Assembly (NCBI GenBank): GCA_949752735.1
Contig: OX457053.1
Location: 22,509,818-22,573,817 of the forward strand
DNA: 64,000 nucleotides
Source of the DNA: Lumbricus terrestris
Taxonomy: Eukaryota; Annelida; Clitellata; Crassiclitellata; Lumbricidae
Reading direction: 5' to 3'
Position numbers and translations under genes: made by a program. A model generated the notes under the pieces. The model did not search any database. It saw only the letters and a list, made by a program, of their open reading frames with translations, and was not told the DNA's origin. Below, one piece after another: positions 59,701 through 60,761 of this stretch; the stretch's first letter is position 1, and each line of letters starts with the position of its first letter.

Positions 59701-60761
59701 GTGCGCGTGCGTTCGTGTGTGCGTTCGTGTGTGTGTGTGCGTGTGTGTGTTTGTTTGTTTGTGTGCGTGTGTGTTTGTGTGTGTTTGTGTGTGTGTGAAG
59801 GTGTGTGTGTGTGCGTGCGTATGTGTGTGCGTGTGATTCATCGGTTTGGTCGCAGTGTATGAAAAAAAATATAGCTTAAGGTTGGTCAGTTGGACGGATG
59901 CATGAATAGTCACACGTCTGCTATAGAGTGATGACGAAAGCTCTGCGAAGAGACATGGACAATAAGTAGTAGCAGGAGGAGAAGGAGGAGTACGTAGCAT
60001 AAGGGAGAGGATTCAGAGGAATAGCATGAGGAACAGCAGATGAGCACAAAGGAGAGTAGCAGGAGCAGTAGCAGAGTGCCCGGTAGTAGAAATGGGTATA
60101 CGAGCAGGATAGCAAGGATTGAAAGGGGAGTAGCAGTTGGATAAATTAAGAGGGATTATAGGGGAGTAGCAGTTAGACAATGAGGGAGTATAGGGAGTAG
60201 GCTAGTAGCAGTTGGATAAATTAAGAGGGAGTATAGAGGAGTAGCAGTTAGACAATGATGGAGTATAGGGAGTAGGCTAGTAGCAGTTGGATAAATTAGG
60301 AGGGAGTATAGATGAGTAACAGTTGGATAATGAGGAGTGAGCATGCAAGTGAAGAAAAGTGAAGAATGGCAAAATCATGAGGTGAAACTCGGATAAATGA
60401 CGCCTAAGATAAACAAAAACAAAAACAAAATAGAAACCAACGAAGATGCCGACGAAGATGAAACTAAACATCAAGATGATGATAATGACGATGATGCATG
60501 GACAGACGAGTGACGATACAGAAAAAGAACACGAATAGAGCGGTCTTTCCACTCCAGTCTTAGTAACGAAACCCACTCTGAGTCGCAGTGGCTCCACCTG
60601 GTGGTCGGAGCGTTCGTCGTTCACCGGATATGACGATCGCGTTCGCAAGAAGATGTCGTTCGTCAGATGAAGAACAGTTCAGATTGATCGTCAGATCCGA
60701 CGAAGAAGATGGCCGACCGCTGTTGGTCACGTGCTTCTGGTGATCCACTGGTTCTCTGCTG
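7559..60761 (-). CDS. NAV: Neuron navigator (NAV), 21 exons, 5' end missing
   Basis: NAV proteins are large cytoskeletal proteins that bind microtubule plus ends and guide cell and axon migration (vertebrate NAV1-3, worm UNC-53, fly sickie). The coding exons are joined by canonical GT/AG sites, and the phases agree at every junction except one (13,670 to 12,722). Seen in order: Ser-rich disordered exons with SxIP-type motifs, a paired GYMSDG/GYMSEG motif, short coiled-coil exons ([37 protein letters not shown]), a [21 protein letters not shown] basic segment, a further coiled coil, and a C-terminal AAA+ ATPase with Walker A GPSGTGKT and Walker B IIILDN. The C-terminus [18 protein letters not shown] is characteristic of the family. 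The 5' exons, including any calponin-homology domain, lie beyond the window. I cannot assign it to one vertebrate paralogue; a single pre-duplication gene is expected in an invertebrate. Confidence 0.96.
7706..8838. other. NAV intron W20-W21
   Basis: It holds a dispersed repeat at 8,030-8,200 (TGTGCAGTTCTAAATGGATT, GGAAAGAAGGAGTTGTGCAG) that recurs at 36,640-36,810, and the trinucleotide array at 8,408-8,800. No gene. Confidence 0.7.
8408..8800. repeat. GAT/GAA/GAC trinucleotide array with 15-30-bp higher order
   Basis: The plus strand reads GATGAAGATGCCGATGAAG-type units (15-base unit, alternating GCC and GCT to give 30), then GATGAT and GACGAC. The frame is open for 128 codons as Asp/Glu/Ala only because of the triplet period. 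It lies in an intron, antisense, and is not a gene. Confidence 0.85.
8839..9030 (-). CDS. NAV: NAV exon W20, penultimate exon
   Basis: Acceptor GACCGATTTTTTAG before 9,030 and donor CTG|GTGACA after 8,839. It encodes [40 protein letters not shown] and ends [10 protein letters not shown]. Vertebrate NAV reads [14 protein letters not shown]...LRPEDVGFDGY...DPLMNML here. Phase 0 both sides, 64 codons. A long GAT/GAA/GAC trinucleotide array starts about 35 bases past the donor. Confidence 0.97.
9031..10065. other. NAV intron W19-W20
   Basis: AT-rich. A repeat-family copy lies at 9,246-9,358 (TTGCAGTTTAACCTCACTGT...), CTAAT repeats at 9,215-9,240 and 9,830-9,850, and a CATC tract at 9,940-10,035 close to the donor of W19. 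Confidence 0.65.
10066..10184 (-). CDS. NAV: NAV exon W19, AAA+ C-terminal part
   Basis: Acceptor CCCTTTCCCTTTCCAG before 10,184 and donor ACAG|GTAAAT after 10,066. It encodes [20 protein letters not shown] and [19 protein letters not shown], matching vertebrate NAV (GPRLFLSCPIDVDGSRVWFT). Phase 1 in, 0 out. An ATGG-type repeat begins about 25 bases into the next intron. Confidence 0.97.
10185..11135. other. NAV intron W18-W19
   Basis: Contains the SINE at 10,370-10,578, the second copy of the 9,246 repeat family at 10,765-10,873, and an AT-rich palindromic stretch (AATAATTATTATT) at 10,990-11,090. Confidence 0.65.
10370..10578 (-). mobile_element. tRNA-derived SINE, family A
   Basis: On the minus strand the head reads like a tRNA gene, with an A-box-like GGTGGTGTAGTTGG and B-box GGTTCGAATCC. 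It is followed by a unique body (CTTCACTCGCAATTGCTC is the consensus) and a tail GGGGCGCTATAACAA. Polymerase III promoter boxes at the head define it as a tRNA-derived SINE. Intronic (W18-W19). Confidence 0.8.
11136..11404 (-). CDS. NAV: NAV exon W18, AAA+ sensor region
   Basis: Acceptor TTATTTTTCGTCGCAG before 11,404 and donor ATTG|GTTAGG after 11,136. It encodes [47 protein letters not shown] and [27 protein letters not shown] is where AAA+ sensor 1 is expected. Sequence agreement with vertebrate NAV2/3 is very high. The acceptor tract resembles the repeat unit of the 87-bp array that abuts it. Confidence 0.97.
11405..12040. repeat. 87-bp tandem array abutting the W18 acceptor
   Basis: About seven degenerate units, spaced 84-89 bases apart by the word CAGAGTGCGCCG (11,453 to 11,974). 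Each unit also has CAAATGCGTACAAGATGGC and AAAAATNACAGTC. The sense-strand inverse of the last word, ACTGTTATTTTTCGGCC, resembles the W18 acceptor tract CTGTTGTTATTTTTCGTCGC. Confidence 0.8.
12075..12475 (+). mobile_element. Probable LINE 3' end with TA tail
   Basis: An 89-codon open piece ([20 protein letters not shown], then [15 protein letters not shown]) is followed by a short trailer, TTGCGGTATGTCAACTT, then AATAAACGAAG and a TA repeat. The same trailer plus TA tail recurs at 16,865-16,967. Repetition of the 3' end with a microsatellite tail suggests LINE 3' ends. I cannot place the peptide in a known RT, so this is tentative. Confidence 0.4.
12510..12722 (-). CDS. NAV: NAV exon W17, AAA+ Walker B exon
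   Basis: Acceptor ACATCTTATAG before 12,722 and donor CAGTG|GTAAGT after 12,510. It encodes [37 protein letters not shown] and [26 protein letters not shown] is the Walker B strand; the Asp-Asn replaces the usual Asp-Glu, as in vertebrate NAV2/3. Phase 2 on both sides; the downstream Cys codon is completed by W18. Confidence 0.96.
13143..13278 (-). mobile_element. SINE family A, partial, head-to-head with next copy
   Basis: B-box and body are present (CCACCTCAAGCCGTCGTG... to GCGCTTCGACGTGAGACC on the minus strand); the 3' tail is missing. It adjoins a full copy in the opposite orientation, making an inverted pair with arms of about 130 bp in the W16-W17 intron. Confidence 0.75.
13279..13485 (+). 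mobile_element. SINE family A
   Basis: Full-length copy: GGGTCGCGGTGGTGTAGTGG head, B-box AGGTTCGAATTC (one change), body, tail CTTGAAGGGGCGCTATAACA. An AAAC tetranucleotide tail follows and then runs into a long CAGA array. Confidence 0.82.
13490..13645. repeat. CAGA-type tetranucleotide array near the W16 donor
   Basis: Plus-strand CAGACAGACACACAG repeats. On the sense strand it is TCTG-rich and begins about 25 bases downstream of the end of W16. It also follows the AAAC tail of the SINE at 13,279. Confidence 0.8.
13670..13830 (-). CDS. NAV: NAV exon W16, AAA+ Walker A exon
   Basis: It encodes [36 protein letters not shown] and [17 protein letters not shown], with the P-loop GPSGTGKT. This is nearly identical to vertebrate NAV. 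The acceptor AG at 13,831-13,832 follows GATGATGATGTTGAT, so no pyrimidine tract is visible. The 3' end is uncertain: every nearby GT (after TAC at 13,670, or after the next codons) gives phase 0, but the next exon needs phase 2. See the finding on the phase gap. Confidence 0.92.
13831..14250. repeat. NAV intron W15-W16 made of GAT/GAC repeats
   Basis: The 420-base intron has a normal donor (GTAAGTGACC). From about 30 bases in it is nearly all GAT/GAC triplets on the sense strand, right up to TTGATAG at the acceptor. No pyrimidine tract is visible. Retention would introduce an in-frame TGA four bases after the GTAAG. Confidence 0.85.
14251..14325 (-). CDS. NAV: NAV exon W15, 75-nt exon
   Basis: Acceptor TGTTCCGTTTCAG before 14,325 and donor AAGG|GTAAGT after 14,251. 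It reads [20 protein letters not shown], then VTLK, the beta-strand-like stretch before the AAA domain (vertebrate ...ENTTISVTVKG). Phase 1 on both sides. The intron that follows is the GAT/GAC intron described separately. Confidence 0.92.
14455..15320. mobile_element. GCGCGC-bounded foldback-like element
   Basis: Clusters of AGCGCGCNGGACAAAA and AGCGCGCCGA lie at both ends in inverted orientation (14,466-14,560 and 15,209-15,312). Between them is AT-rich degenerate tandem sequence built on TTTTCATCAATCCAGCTTC with a spacing of about 37 bases. Long inverted subterminal repeats around a tandem core suggest a foldback-type DNA element. No ORF of interest. Confidence 0.55.
16093..16318 (-). mobile_element. 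SINE family A
   Basis: The minus-strand order is head (GGTGTAGTAGTAGG), GGTTCGAATTC, body with CAATTGCTCGGCGCTTCG, and tail GGGGCGCTATAACAAGTGC. It lies in the W14-W15 intron. Confidence 0.8.
16830..16967 (+). mobile_element. Second copy of the LINE-like 3' trailer with TA tail
   Basis: TTGCGGTTTGCCAACCTG and TTAAACGAA precede an uninterrupted TA run (16,912-16,967). This parallels the trailer at 12,409-12,475. Only the 3' end is present. It lies in the NAV intron between W14 and W15. Confidence 0.4.
17330..17560. repeat. Palindromic AT array (ATCGATTAATTAATCG)
   Basis: A unit of about 23 bases, TTAATCGTTAAGATTATCGA, repeats around eight times. Both strands are nearly the same because TTAATTAA and ATCGAT are self-complementary. 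Confidence 0.8.
17991..18177 (-). CDS. NAV: NAV exon W14, conserved pre-AAA domain
   Basis: Acceptor TCTCTGATTTAG before 18,177 and donor AAAT|GTAAGA after 17,991. It encodes [20 protein letters not shown], then [20 protein letters not shown] and GDIIR. Vertebrate NAV has KTKWDVLDGVVRRLFKEY...LGLNSDSVLGYSIGEIKR at this point, a clear match. The function of this block is not established; it packs next to the ATPase region in the linear sequence. Phase 0 in, 1 out. Confidence 0.96.
18696..20365 (+). mobile_element. 5'-truncated non-LTR retrotransposon (LINE)
   Basis: A 1.67-kb insertion lies in the NAV intron between W13 and W14, antisense to NAV. It is flanked by perfect 8-bp target-site duplications ACCCTGAT at 18,688-18,695 and 20,366-20,373. 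It begins inside the reverse-transcriptase ORF (endonuclease region absent), as expected for abortive reverse transcription. It ends a few bases after the ORF stop in a short purine tail (GAAAAGAAGAAG). The clade is not assigned; the C-terminal half resembles elements often annotated as endonuclease-reverse transcriptase. Confidence 0.9.
18699..20341 (+). pseudogene. LINE reverse transcriptase, frameshifted
   Basis: Two overlapping frames cover the RT domain. The first has the catalytic motif [13 protein letters not shown] and [18 protein letters not shown]; the second has the catalytic FADDQAMM and the thumb/C-terminal part ending QTFEPA. The break is at the TA dinucleotide run at 19,509-19,519, which is one TA unit longer than needed to stay in frame and so introduces a TAG stop. 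No endonuclease domain remains, so the copy is inactive. Confidence 0.88.
20374..20765. repeat. Two tandem copies ending in a DNA-transposon-like terminus
   Basis: Units share CACTAAAAGTGGTATAACTT, CATCATG, AAGCCTGTAAAATTTCATTT and AATTCTTACTTCTGGC at an offset of about 195 bases. The second copy ends TTTATGGCCCACCCTGTA; its inverse TACAGGGTGGGCCATAAA is the type of end seen in Tc1/mariner-like elements. The partner end was not found. The LINE inserted directly beside it. Confidence 0.55.
21564..21664 (-). CDS. NAV: NAV exon W13, start of N-terminal part of AAA region
   Basis: Acceptor TTGACCTTCCAG before 21,664 and donor AGAG|GTAAAA after 21,564. It encodes [20 protein letters not shown] and [14 protein letters not shown]. 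Position and phase (1 in, 0 out) fit the NAV segment just before the conserved KTKWDVLDGVVRRLFKEY-like block. The acceptor is preceded within ten bases by an ATTG tetranucleotide repeat. Confidence 0.9.
21676..21724. repeat. TCAA tetranucleotide run before the W13 acceptor
   Basis: Sense-strand GATTGATTGATTGATTGACC ends six bases before the acceptor CAG of exon W13. Confidence 0.85.
21825..22060 (+). mobile_element. tRNA-derived SINE, second family (B)
   Basis: The head GGGCACAGCGGTGGTGTAGC and a B-box AGGTTCGAATC are tRNA-like. The body (TCACTCACAATAATTATTG, GGCAATGGGGAACCACCTC) differs from family A, ending near GCTCTTCAAGTGC. Only one copy is seen. It lies in the W12-W13 intron. Confidence 0.65.
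22195..22305. repeat. 12-bp array GAGTACACTGRT
   Basis: About nine units of GAGTACACTGGT/GAGTACACTGAT. The frame is open only because 12 is a multiple of three. Intron W12-W13. Confidence 0.85.
22816..22912. repeat. ATTC tetranucleotide run
   Basis: A CATTCATTC run with some CACTC and CAATC variants in the W12-W13 intron. It is followed by GAGGCGCCCCCAG, possibly a SINE remnant. Confidence 0.8.
23080..23251 (-). CDS. NAV: NAV exon W12, end of coiled coil
   Basis: Acceptor AATATATCCAG before 23,251 and donor CCGG|GTCAGT after 23,080. It starts [19 protein letters not shown], matching the NAV coiled-coil end (SEIEKLKAENDRLK). It continues through [12 protein letters not shown] to [11 protein letters not shown]. 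Phase 0 in, 1 out. An eight-C run lies just past the donor and could confuse splice calls. Confidence 0.94.
23450..25048. repeat. 40-bp satellite filling NAV intron W11-W12 from the donor onward
   Basis: About 31 regular 40-base units between 23,505 and 24,750, plus around seven degenerate units up to 25,048. On the sense strand each unit starts GGTAGGATGAACAAG and goes on GATATGGATGTATATTCAG. The intron's own first bases are GTAGGATGAACAAGATGATA, that is, the donor is the first unit. Variant blocks (CAATTC for TCATCC, and an extra CTA) recur together at 23,545, 24,185 and 24,425, indicating higher-order duplication. Confidence 0.92.
25049..25181 (-). CDS. NAV: NAV exon W11, second coiled coil
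   Basis: Acceptor GCATCGTTGGTGGCAG precedes 25,181; the donor AAG|GTAGGATG follows 25,049. It encodes [20 protein letters not shown], then [16 protein letters not shown] and CDTMNRMK, the conserved NAV coiled coil (vertebrate LRDKEMKLTDIRLEAL). The donor is also the first base of the 40-bp satellite array that fills the following intron. Confidence 0.96.
25735..25952 (-). CDS. NAV: NAV exon W10, basic [13 protein letters not shown] segment
   Basis: Acceptor GTCTTCTGCAG before 25,952 and donor GAT|GTAGGA after 25,735. It encodes [39 protein letters not shown] and then a run of ten glycines. The start is the conserved basic NAV motif and may bind microtubules or membranes (inference). Phase 0 in, 2 out; the split isoleucine codon is completed by W11. 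Confidence 0.94.
26045..26580. repeat. GATG array with a higher-order unit of about 96 bp
   Basis: A TGGA tetranucleotide run in which CATAGATTGATGGATGGATG recurs near 26,164, 26,260 and 26,352. It begins about 90 bases upstream (sense) of the W10 acceptor. The open frames in it are repeat artefacts. Confidence 0.85.
26786..26840 (-). mobile_element. SINE 3' fragment with GAAT tail
   Basis: CCTTGAAGAGGCGCTATATA on the minus strand is followed by a GAAT run. Same tail type as at 43,313. Only the terminal part is left. Confidence 0.5.
27210..27352 (-). CDS. NAV: NAV exon W9, Ser-rich segment and poly-Lys
   Basis: Acceptor TATGTGACGTAG before 27,352 and donor CTGG|GTAGGA after 27,210. It encodes [33 protein letters not shown] and [11 protein letters not shown]. 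In vertebrate NAV a similar Ser-rich block (STESISSINSIRSQCS) precedes KKKKKKSW and is followed by LRSSFKQAFSRKK. The next exon begins [13 protein letters not shown], confirming the order. The acceptor lies at the edge of the 10-bp satellite that fills the intron. Confidence 0.95.
27366..28720. repeat. 10-bp satellite (ATAAGATGAT) in NAV intron W8-W9
   Basis: About 115 units of TATAAGATGA/TATAAGATAA up to 28,515, then a looser ACATAACATAGC array to 28,720. The sense strand is T-rich (CTTATATTATCTTATCTTGT) and reaches to within about 20 bases of the W9 acceptor, supplying its pyrimidine-rich stretch. Confidence 0.92.
28945..29200. repeat. GGT/GAT array
   Basis: Plus-strand GGTGGTGATAATGGTGGT units, degenerate, about 90 bases downstream (sense) of the W8 donor. 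Open frames here are Gly/Asp-rich artefacts. Confidence 0.75.
29288..29498 (-). CDS. NAV: NAV exon W8, coiled coil plus poly-Gly insert
   Basis: Acceptor AATTCTTTTAG before 29,498 and donor TCAG|GTAATG after 29,288. It begins [18 protein letters not shown], the conserved NAV coiled coil (vertebrate DSELNELRKTIE). It then runs into two glycine tracts separated by GSGSG and [14 protein letters not shown], which look like a lineage-specific triplet (GGA/GGT) expansion. Phase 0 in, 1 out. Confidence 0.95.
29650..30600. repeat. NAV intron W7-W8: GGTAA words and an AT-rich array
   Basis: 29,650-30,030 is rich in AAGGTAAGG and TAGGTAAG words. 30,150-30,600 is a degenerate array built on AATCTAATCATATTATGATA and ATAATTATGATATA with a period near 60. 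The AT array reaches the W7 donor. Confidence 0.7.
30607..30690 (-). CDS. NAV: NAV exon W7, coiled-coil exon
   Basis: Acceptor TTCTTATACAG and a weaker donor AAG|GTCTGC bound 28 codons: [19 protein letters not shown], then QLTNTSHQK. It has the same length and pattern as the vertebrate NAV segment [11 protein letters not shown]. Phase 0 in and out. An AT-rich tandem array starts within about 20 bases of the donor. Confidence 0.95.
31003..31195. repeat. Foldback array of GGACAATT words
   Basis: The left arm repeats CGGACAATTCGGAGC about every 14-15 bases. The right arm carries the inverse words AATTATTGTC, AATTGTCTGG and AATTGCCCGG. It looks like a small foldback element in the W6-W7 intron. 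Confidence 0.55.
31272..31487 (-). mobile_element. SINE family A
   Basis: Nearly full-length. B-box GGTTCGAATCC and A-box-like GGTGTAGTGGG are on the minus strand; the 3' end is ACGTTATAACAAGTGCAC. Intronic (W6-W7). Confidence 0.82.
31950..32400. repeat. Degenerate array, about 24 bp (CTTAAAGGATCATGTGCTAA)
   Basis: Repeats of TTGCTTAAAGGGCCCTGTGC and TTACTTAAAGGATCATGTGC at irregular spacing of 20-40 bases. Intron W6-W7. Confidence 0.7.
32895..33112. repeat. 24-bp array CAGTGGATAAATAGTTAGTT
   Basis: About eight near-identical 24-base units; each also contains TTTATCCAGTGGATAAA, a 17-base perfect palindrome. Intron W6-W7. Confidence 0.88.
33267..33412. repeat. GT/GC dinucleotide array
   Basis: GTGTGTGCGTGCGTGT over about 145 bases, 120 bases downstream (sense) of the W6 donor. 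Confidence 0.9.
33536..33610 (-). CDS. NAV: NAV exon W6, coiled-coil exon
   Basis: Acceptor CTGTTGTTAG and donor AAC|GTAAGA bound 25 codons reading [14 protein letters not shown], then [11 protein letters not shown]. This is the conserved first coiled coil of NAV, with heptad-like Leu/Val spacing. Phase 0 on both sides. It is isolated by 14.5 kb of intron upstream and 2.8 kb downstream. Confidence 0.96.
34240..34385. repeat. AT-rich array
   Basis: ATATATAATATATATAATA with no longer order visible. Intron W5-W6. Confidence 0.85.
34468..34672 (-). mobile_element. SINE family A
   Basis: Body and B-box are intact; the tRNA-like 5' end is diverged near GAACAGCAAGCG. The tail abuts a TTTA tetranucleotide run (34,440-34,461). 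It is in tandem orientation with the next copy. Confidence 0.78.
34826..35042 (-). mobile_element. SINE family A
   Basis: Full copy with head GGGGCGCGGTGGCGTATATA and B-box GGTTCGAATCC, and a duplicated GTGAAG segment in the body. The tail again abuts TTTA-like repeats (34,800-34,825). Confidence 0.8.
35090..35330. repeat. 20-bp array ATTCATAATTAATCATATTT
   Basis: About ten units with slight length variation, directly 3' (plus) of the SINE at 34,826-35,042 and just before the unidentified 400-codon frame. Confidence 0.82.
35348..36552 (-). CDS. Unidentified open frame (about 400 codons) inside the 14.5-kb NAV intron
   Basis: The frame stays open for about 1.2 kb in a locally GC-rich block. 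The product is Ser/Thr/Gly-rich with an acidic start ([20 protein letters not shown]) and no domain I recognise. A plausible acceptor (GATGTTCCTAG) lies just before 36,552, and a textbook donor (GTC|GTAAGTCG) occurs near 35,439. Used together these give a phase 1/1 exon, which cannot be inserted between W5 and W6 (phase 0) without a frameshift. It would need an alternative first exon or a separate transcript. Against coding: the block is rich in the word GGAAC/GTTCC on both strands, and other frames are also open for 130-180 codons, so it may be a degenerate repeat. Undecided. Confidence 0.35.
36560..38480. repeat. Degenerate tandem region in NAV intron W5-W6
   Basis: 36,553-36,640 repeats a segment of about 45 bases (ACATCGTTCTAAAGTTGGGG) twice. 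36,640-36,810 is the dispersed repeat also at 8,030. 36,860-37,330 is built on GGACCAAGATNTGGNAATTC. 37,540-38,180 is built on GGATCTAAACAGTACCTGGA with a spacing of 16-20. No gene. Confidence 0.65.
38400..39740. repeat. AATCATGTTAAC-rich region with 29-bp array
   Basis: Words such as AATCATGTGCCGGATCAGCT recur loosely. At 39,168-39,315 five good 29-base copies of CATCCAATCATGTTAACCTA stand in tandem. No gene. Confidence 0.7.
39750..40135. repeat. Long homopyrimidine tract
   Basis: The plus strand is almost wholly C and T (CTCCTCCTTCTCCTCCTCC) in two blocks (39,750-39,865 and 39,935-40,130). Such mirror-rich tracts can form triplex DNA (established property). On the NAV sense strand it is homopurine. 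Open frames on both strands are artefacts. Confidence 0.85.
40627..41000. repeat. TA arrays and a TCTG array
   Basis: TATATA at 40,627-40,740 and CTGT at 40,960-41,000, with unremarkable sequence between. Intron W5-W6. Confidence 0.8.
41036..41290. repeat. Foldback array of GGACAATT/GGACAACT words
   Basis: The left part reads CCTGGACAAC and CCCGTGCCA; the right part has the inverse words GGTAATTGTCC, GGTAATTGGCAC and TTGTCCAGTTACC. The two arms can pair over about 80 bases. No coding sequence. It resembles the array at 31,003-31,195 in using a GGACAATT core every 14-15 bases. Confidence 0.6.
41320..41572. repeat. CT-rich TCTG/CTCTC tract
   Basis: GTCTGTCTCTCTGTCTGTC grading into CCTCCCTCTCTCTC. 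A pyrimidine strand next to the foldback array at 41,036. Confidence 0.85.
41820..42369 (+). mobile_element. Helitron-like 3' end with internal duplication
   Basis: The 3' end has a hairpin CCCGGGCAACGCCGGG (42,342-42,357), an 8-base spacer, CTAG (42,366-42,369) and then T. That is the textbook Helitron terminus (hairpin, CTRR, insertion before T). The body is two direct copies of about 250 bp (41,820-42,070 and 42,072-42,369), each with TACGTTTGGCTTTTTGG and GGTTGGCGAAAAC. The 5' TC terminus is not located. Non-autonomous: no Rep/helicase. Confidence 0.65.
42370..44870. other. NAV intron W5-W6, central part, no gene
   Basis: A TA run at 42,870-42,926, the SINE fragment with GAAT tail at 43,238-43,412, GGTAAG-rich words at 43,860-43,990, and CATA/CACA tracts at 44,105-44,510 with a perfect ATC run at 44,232-44,271. 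I see no coding exon. Confidence 0.65.
43238..43412 (+). mobile_element. SINE family A 3' fragment with long GAAT tail
   Basis: GGAGCGCCTCTGAGTAGTTT, TGAAGGGACGATATATATAC, then about 25 perfect GAAT units (43,313-43,412). The tetranucleotide array grows directly from the SINE tail. Confidence 0.6.
44876..45301. mobile_element. 426-bp MITE, CAGGGATGCCACTC TIRs
   Basis: The left end CAGGGATGCCACTC and the right end GAGTGGCATTCCTG are inverted repeats with one mismatch. The interior is AT-rich with repeated GACTAAAAAAGGTC-like words. CAGGG termini are common in hAT elements, but I see no matching 8-bp duplication. It lies in the W5-W6 intron. Confidence 0.65.
45462..45783. mobile_element. MITE with GGGGCGGATCCAG-type TIRs
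   Basis: CAGGGGCGGATCCAGG at the left and CTGTATCCGCCCTAG at the right are imperfect inverted repeats. The flanks share CCCAGG. Internal text again includes GACTAAAAAAGGTC as in the neighbouring element, so the two may be related or nested. No ORF of note. Confidence 0.5.
46183..46433. mobile_element. 251-bp element with perfect 22-bp TIR
   Basis: CACAGTATAAATAACAAAC... (46,183-46,204) is repeated exactly in inverted orientation at 46,412-46,433. CTGATA follows the right end, and CTGATAC precedes the left end, a likely 6-7-bp target duplication. Inside is AAAATGGCGGATGAC, an ATG in good context opening a frame of about 42 codons ([13 protein letters not shown]...) with no recognised function. 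Confidence 0.65.
46434..47600. other. NAV intron W5-W6, distal part, no gene
   Basis: GGTAAGG-type words at 46,450-46,620, TTAGATTAGATTA at 46,975-47,070, and CAGA/CATA tetranucleotide runs at 47,342-47,520. No coding sequence supported. Confidence 0.6.
47610..48058. repeat. Minisatellite GACAGATAGCTGGACAGACGGATG
   Basis: Units of 24-36 bases built from AGCTGGACAGACGGATGGAC plus a variable number of AGATAGAC, about 14 copies. It ends 60 bases downstream (sense) of the W5 donor. Confidence 0.85.
48118..48141 (-). CDS. NAV: NAV exon W5, 24-nt microexon
   Basis: Acceptor TATTTTCAG and donor GAG|GTAACA enclose 24 nt that read AEEKQAQE in phase 0. Vertebrate NAV has the comparable PEEKAQSE immediately before IRKLRREL, so position and sequence both fit. 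The exon is far below ordinary detection length and is flanked by a 14.5-kb intron on its 3' side. Because it is 3n long and phase 0, it could be skipped without a frameshift. Confidence 0.88.
48172..48372. repeat. 21-bp array upstream (sense) of the 24-nt microexon
   Basis: About nine units of TTTAAGTAATTTAGTCACTAA. On the sense strand each unit reads AGTGACTAAATTACTTAAAT. It begins about 30 bases from the W5 acceptor. Confidence 0.85.
48373..49463. other. NAV intron W4-W5, 5' part
   Basis: A short direct duplication GGTCCATTAAGGGTTT at 48,631-48,672, a TA run at 48,700-48,735, and an ATC run at 48,910-48,950. No gene. Confidence 0.6.
49464..49516 (-). CDS. NAV: NAV exon W4, 53-nt exon
   Basis: Acceptor GTTTGTTTTCTAG before 49,516 and donor ACG|GTGAGTC after 49,464. 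It encodes [17 protein letters not shown], the conserved Ser-rich motif that in NAV proteins sits just before the first coiled coil. Phase 1 in, phase 0 out. Likely a phosphorylated linker. Confidence 0.93.
49610..49870. repeat. Tandem duplication with CAGA arrays
   Basis: Two units of about 133 bases, each with CAACGATTTTCTCCAATTGC, CTACCAGGGCAGAGAGAG and then a CAGA run (49,680-49,735 and 49,827-49,870). Intron W3-W4, about 100 bases upstream (sense) of W4. Confidence 0.85.
50338..50556 (+). mobile_element. SINE family A
   Basis: Head GGGTCGCGGTGGTGTTGAGG, B-box AGGTTCGAATCC, body CTCACTCGCAATTGCTC-like, tail TTGAAGATGCGTAATAACAA. Antisense to NAV in the W3-W4 intron. Confidence 0.8.
50648..50780. 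repeat. TA array plus CAGA array beside the W3 donor
   Basis: TA for about 57 bases, then CAGACAGAGAGACAG for about 75 bases. On the sense strand the CAGA complement starts about 18 bases after the GT of W3. Confidence 0.9.
50800..52364 (-). CDS. NAV: NAV exon W3, 1.6-kb linker exon
   Basis: Acceptor ATGATTTACAG precedes 52,364 and donor GGAG|GTGAGTG follows 50,800. The start [20 protein letters not shown] continues the NAV segment after GYMSEG (vertebrate NAV has a comparable SSSVSSGISD...NLSTDD stretch). Further along are [35 protein letters not shown], a six-histidine run after a Gly run, and [19 protein letters not shown]. About 521 codons, no recognised fold; Ser/Gly/Arg-rich, so probably flexible and phosphorylated. 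It leaves in phase 1 and matches W4. A TA repeat and then a CAGA repeat start about 15 bases into the following intron. Confidence 0.94.
53962..54110. repeat. GGAGA homopurine array
   Basis: GAGGGGAGGGGAGGAGAGCAG grading to GGAGAGGAGAGGAGA. About 150 bases, purine on the plus strand. Confidence 0.9.
54168..54241 (+). mobile_element. SINE family A 3' fragment with GATT tail
   Basis: Only the 3' end is present (GGGAGCGCCTCTTCTGAGTA, then GGGGCGCTATATAAATTC), followed by a GATT tetranucleotide run. It shows that SINE tails here are microsatellites rather than poly-A. Confidence 0.65.
54526..57457 (-). CDS. NAV: NAV exon W2, giant 2.9-kb Ser/Gly-rich exon
   Basis: Acceptor TTGTGTGTTGTAG before 57,457 and donor CAG|GTACGC after 54,526 bound about 976 uninterrupted codons. 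The product is low-complexity and probably disordered. SSIP (residues 17-20 of the exon product) and [11 protein letters not shown] (from residue 180) fit the SxIP motif by which NAV proteins bind EB1 at microtubule plus ends. A 13-residue repeat (SPSxxGIxQxVxK) occurs four times near residues 304-356. The end carries the NAV hallmark [18 protein letters not shown] followed by GYMSEGGL. The exon is GC-rich with strong coding bias, unlike the introns beside it. It ends with two bases (AG) of a serine codon finished by W3. Confidence 0.95.
56387..56543 (-). repeat. NAV: In-frame 39-bp coding minisatellite in NAV exon W2
   Basis: Four tandem units encode [39 protein letters not shown] and [13 protein letters not shown]. 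Differences are mostly at third positions or between Ile/Val and Asn/Ser, so the repeat looks maintained as protein. Function unknown; the SPS cores could be phosphorylation sites (inference). Confidence 0.85.
57726..57871. mobile_element. 146-bp MITE with 8-bp target duplication (copy 2, inverted)
   Basis: This is the same element as 3,984-4,130 in the opposite orientation. It is flanked by perfect AGTCTAAC at 57,718-57,725 and 57,872-57,879. The ends read CATAGGTGCAATCACG and GGTTGCGCCTATG. It sits in the NAV intron between W1 and W2. High similarity between copies suggests fairly recent activity. Confidence 0.88.
57872..60576. other. NAV intron W1-W2
   Basis: 58,115-58,740 holds two related direct copies (GGGCATCAGCTTATTCAGGA and GGGTATCAGCTTATTCAAGA; offset about 420), a family also seen at 5,300. 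Then the MITE at 58,895, a GT array at 59,684-59,840, a purine-rich AGGAG stretch at 59,965-60,140 and a tandem GTAGCAGTTGGATAAATTA array at 60,130-60,330. No exon recognised. Confidence 0.65.
58895..59359. mobile_element. MITE with GCCGGTGWCACGAAA TIRs
   Basis: The left end GCCGGTGTCACGAAATAGAG and the reverse complement of the right end GCCGGTGACACGAAACGGAG agree over about 27 bases with few mismatches. Both continue into a CCCCC run. The interior has several ATCCCCCGG/CCGGGGGAT words. No clear target duplication. It lies in the W1-W2 intron. Confidence 0.55.
60577..60761 (-). CDS. NAV: NAV exon W1 (most upstream exon found)
   Basis: A pyrimidine-rich acceptor (TGTTGTTTCTAG) precedes 60,761 and a GTGGGT donor follows 60,577. 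One frame is open across all 185 bp; it enters with one base of a split codon and leaves in phase 1, exactly what exon W2 requires. The peptide is Ser-rich and contains [14 protein letters not shown] and [18 protein letters not shown] do not recognise a named domain. Assignment to NAV rests on strand, phase match and composition, not on a motif. It could instead be an alternatively spliced exon. Confidence 0.6.
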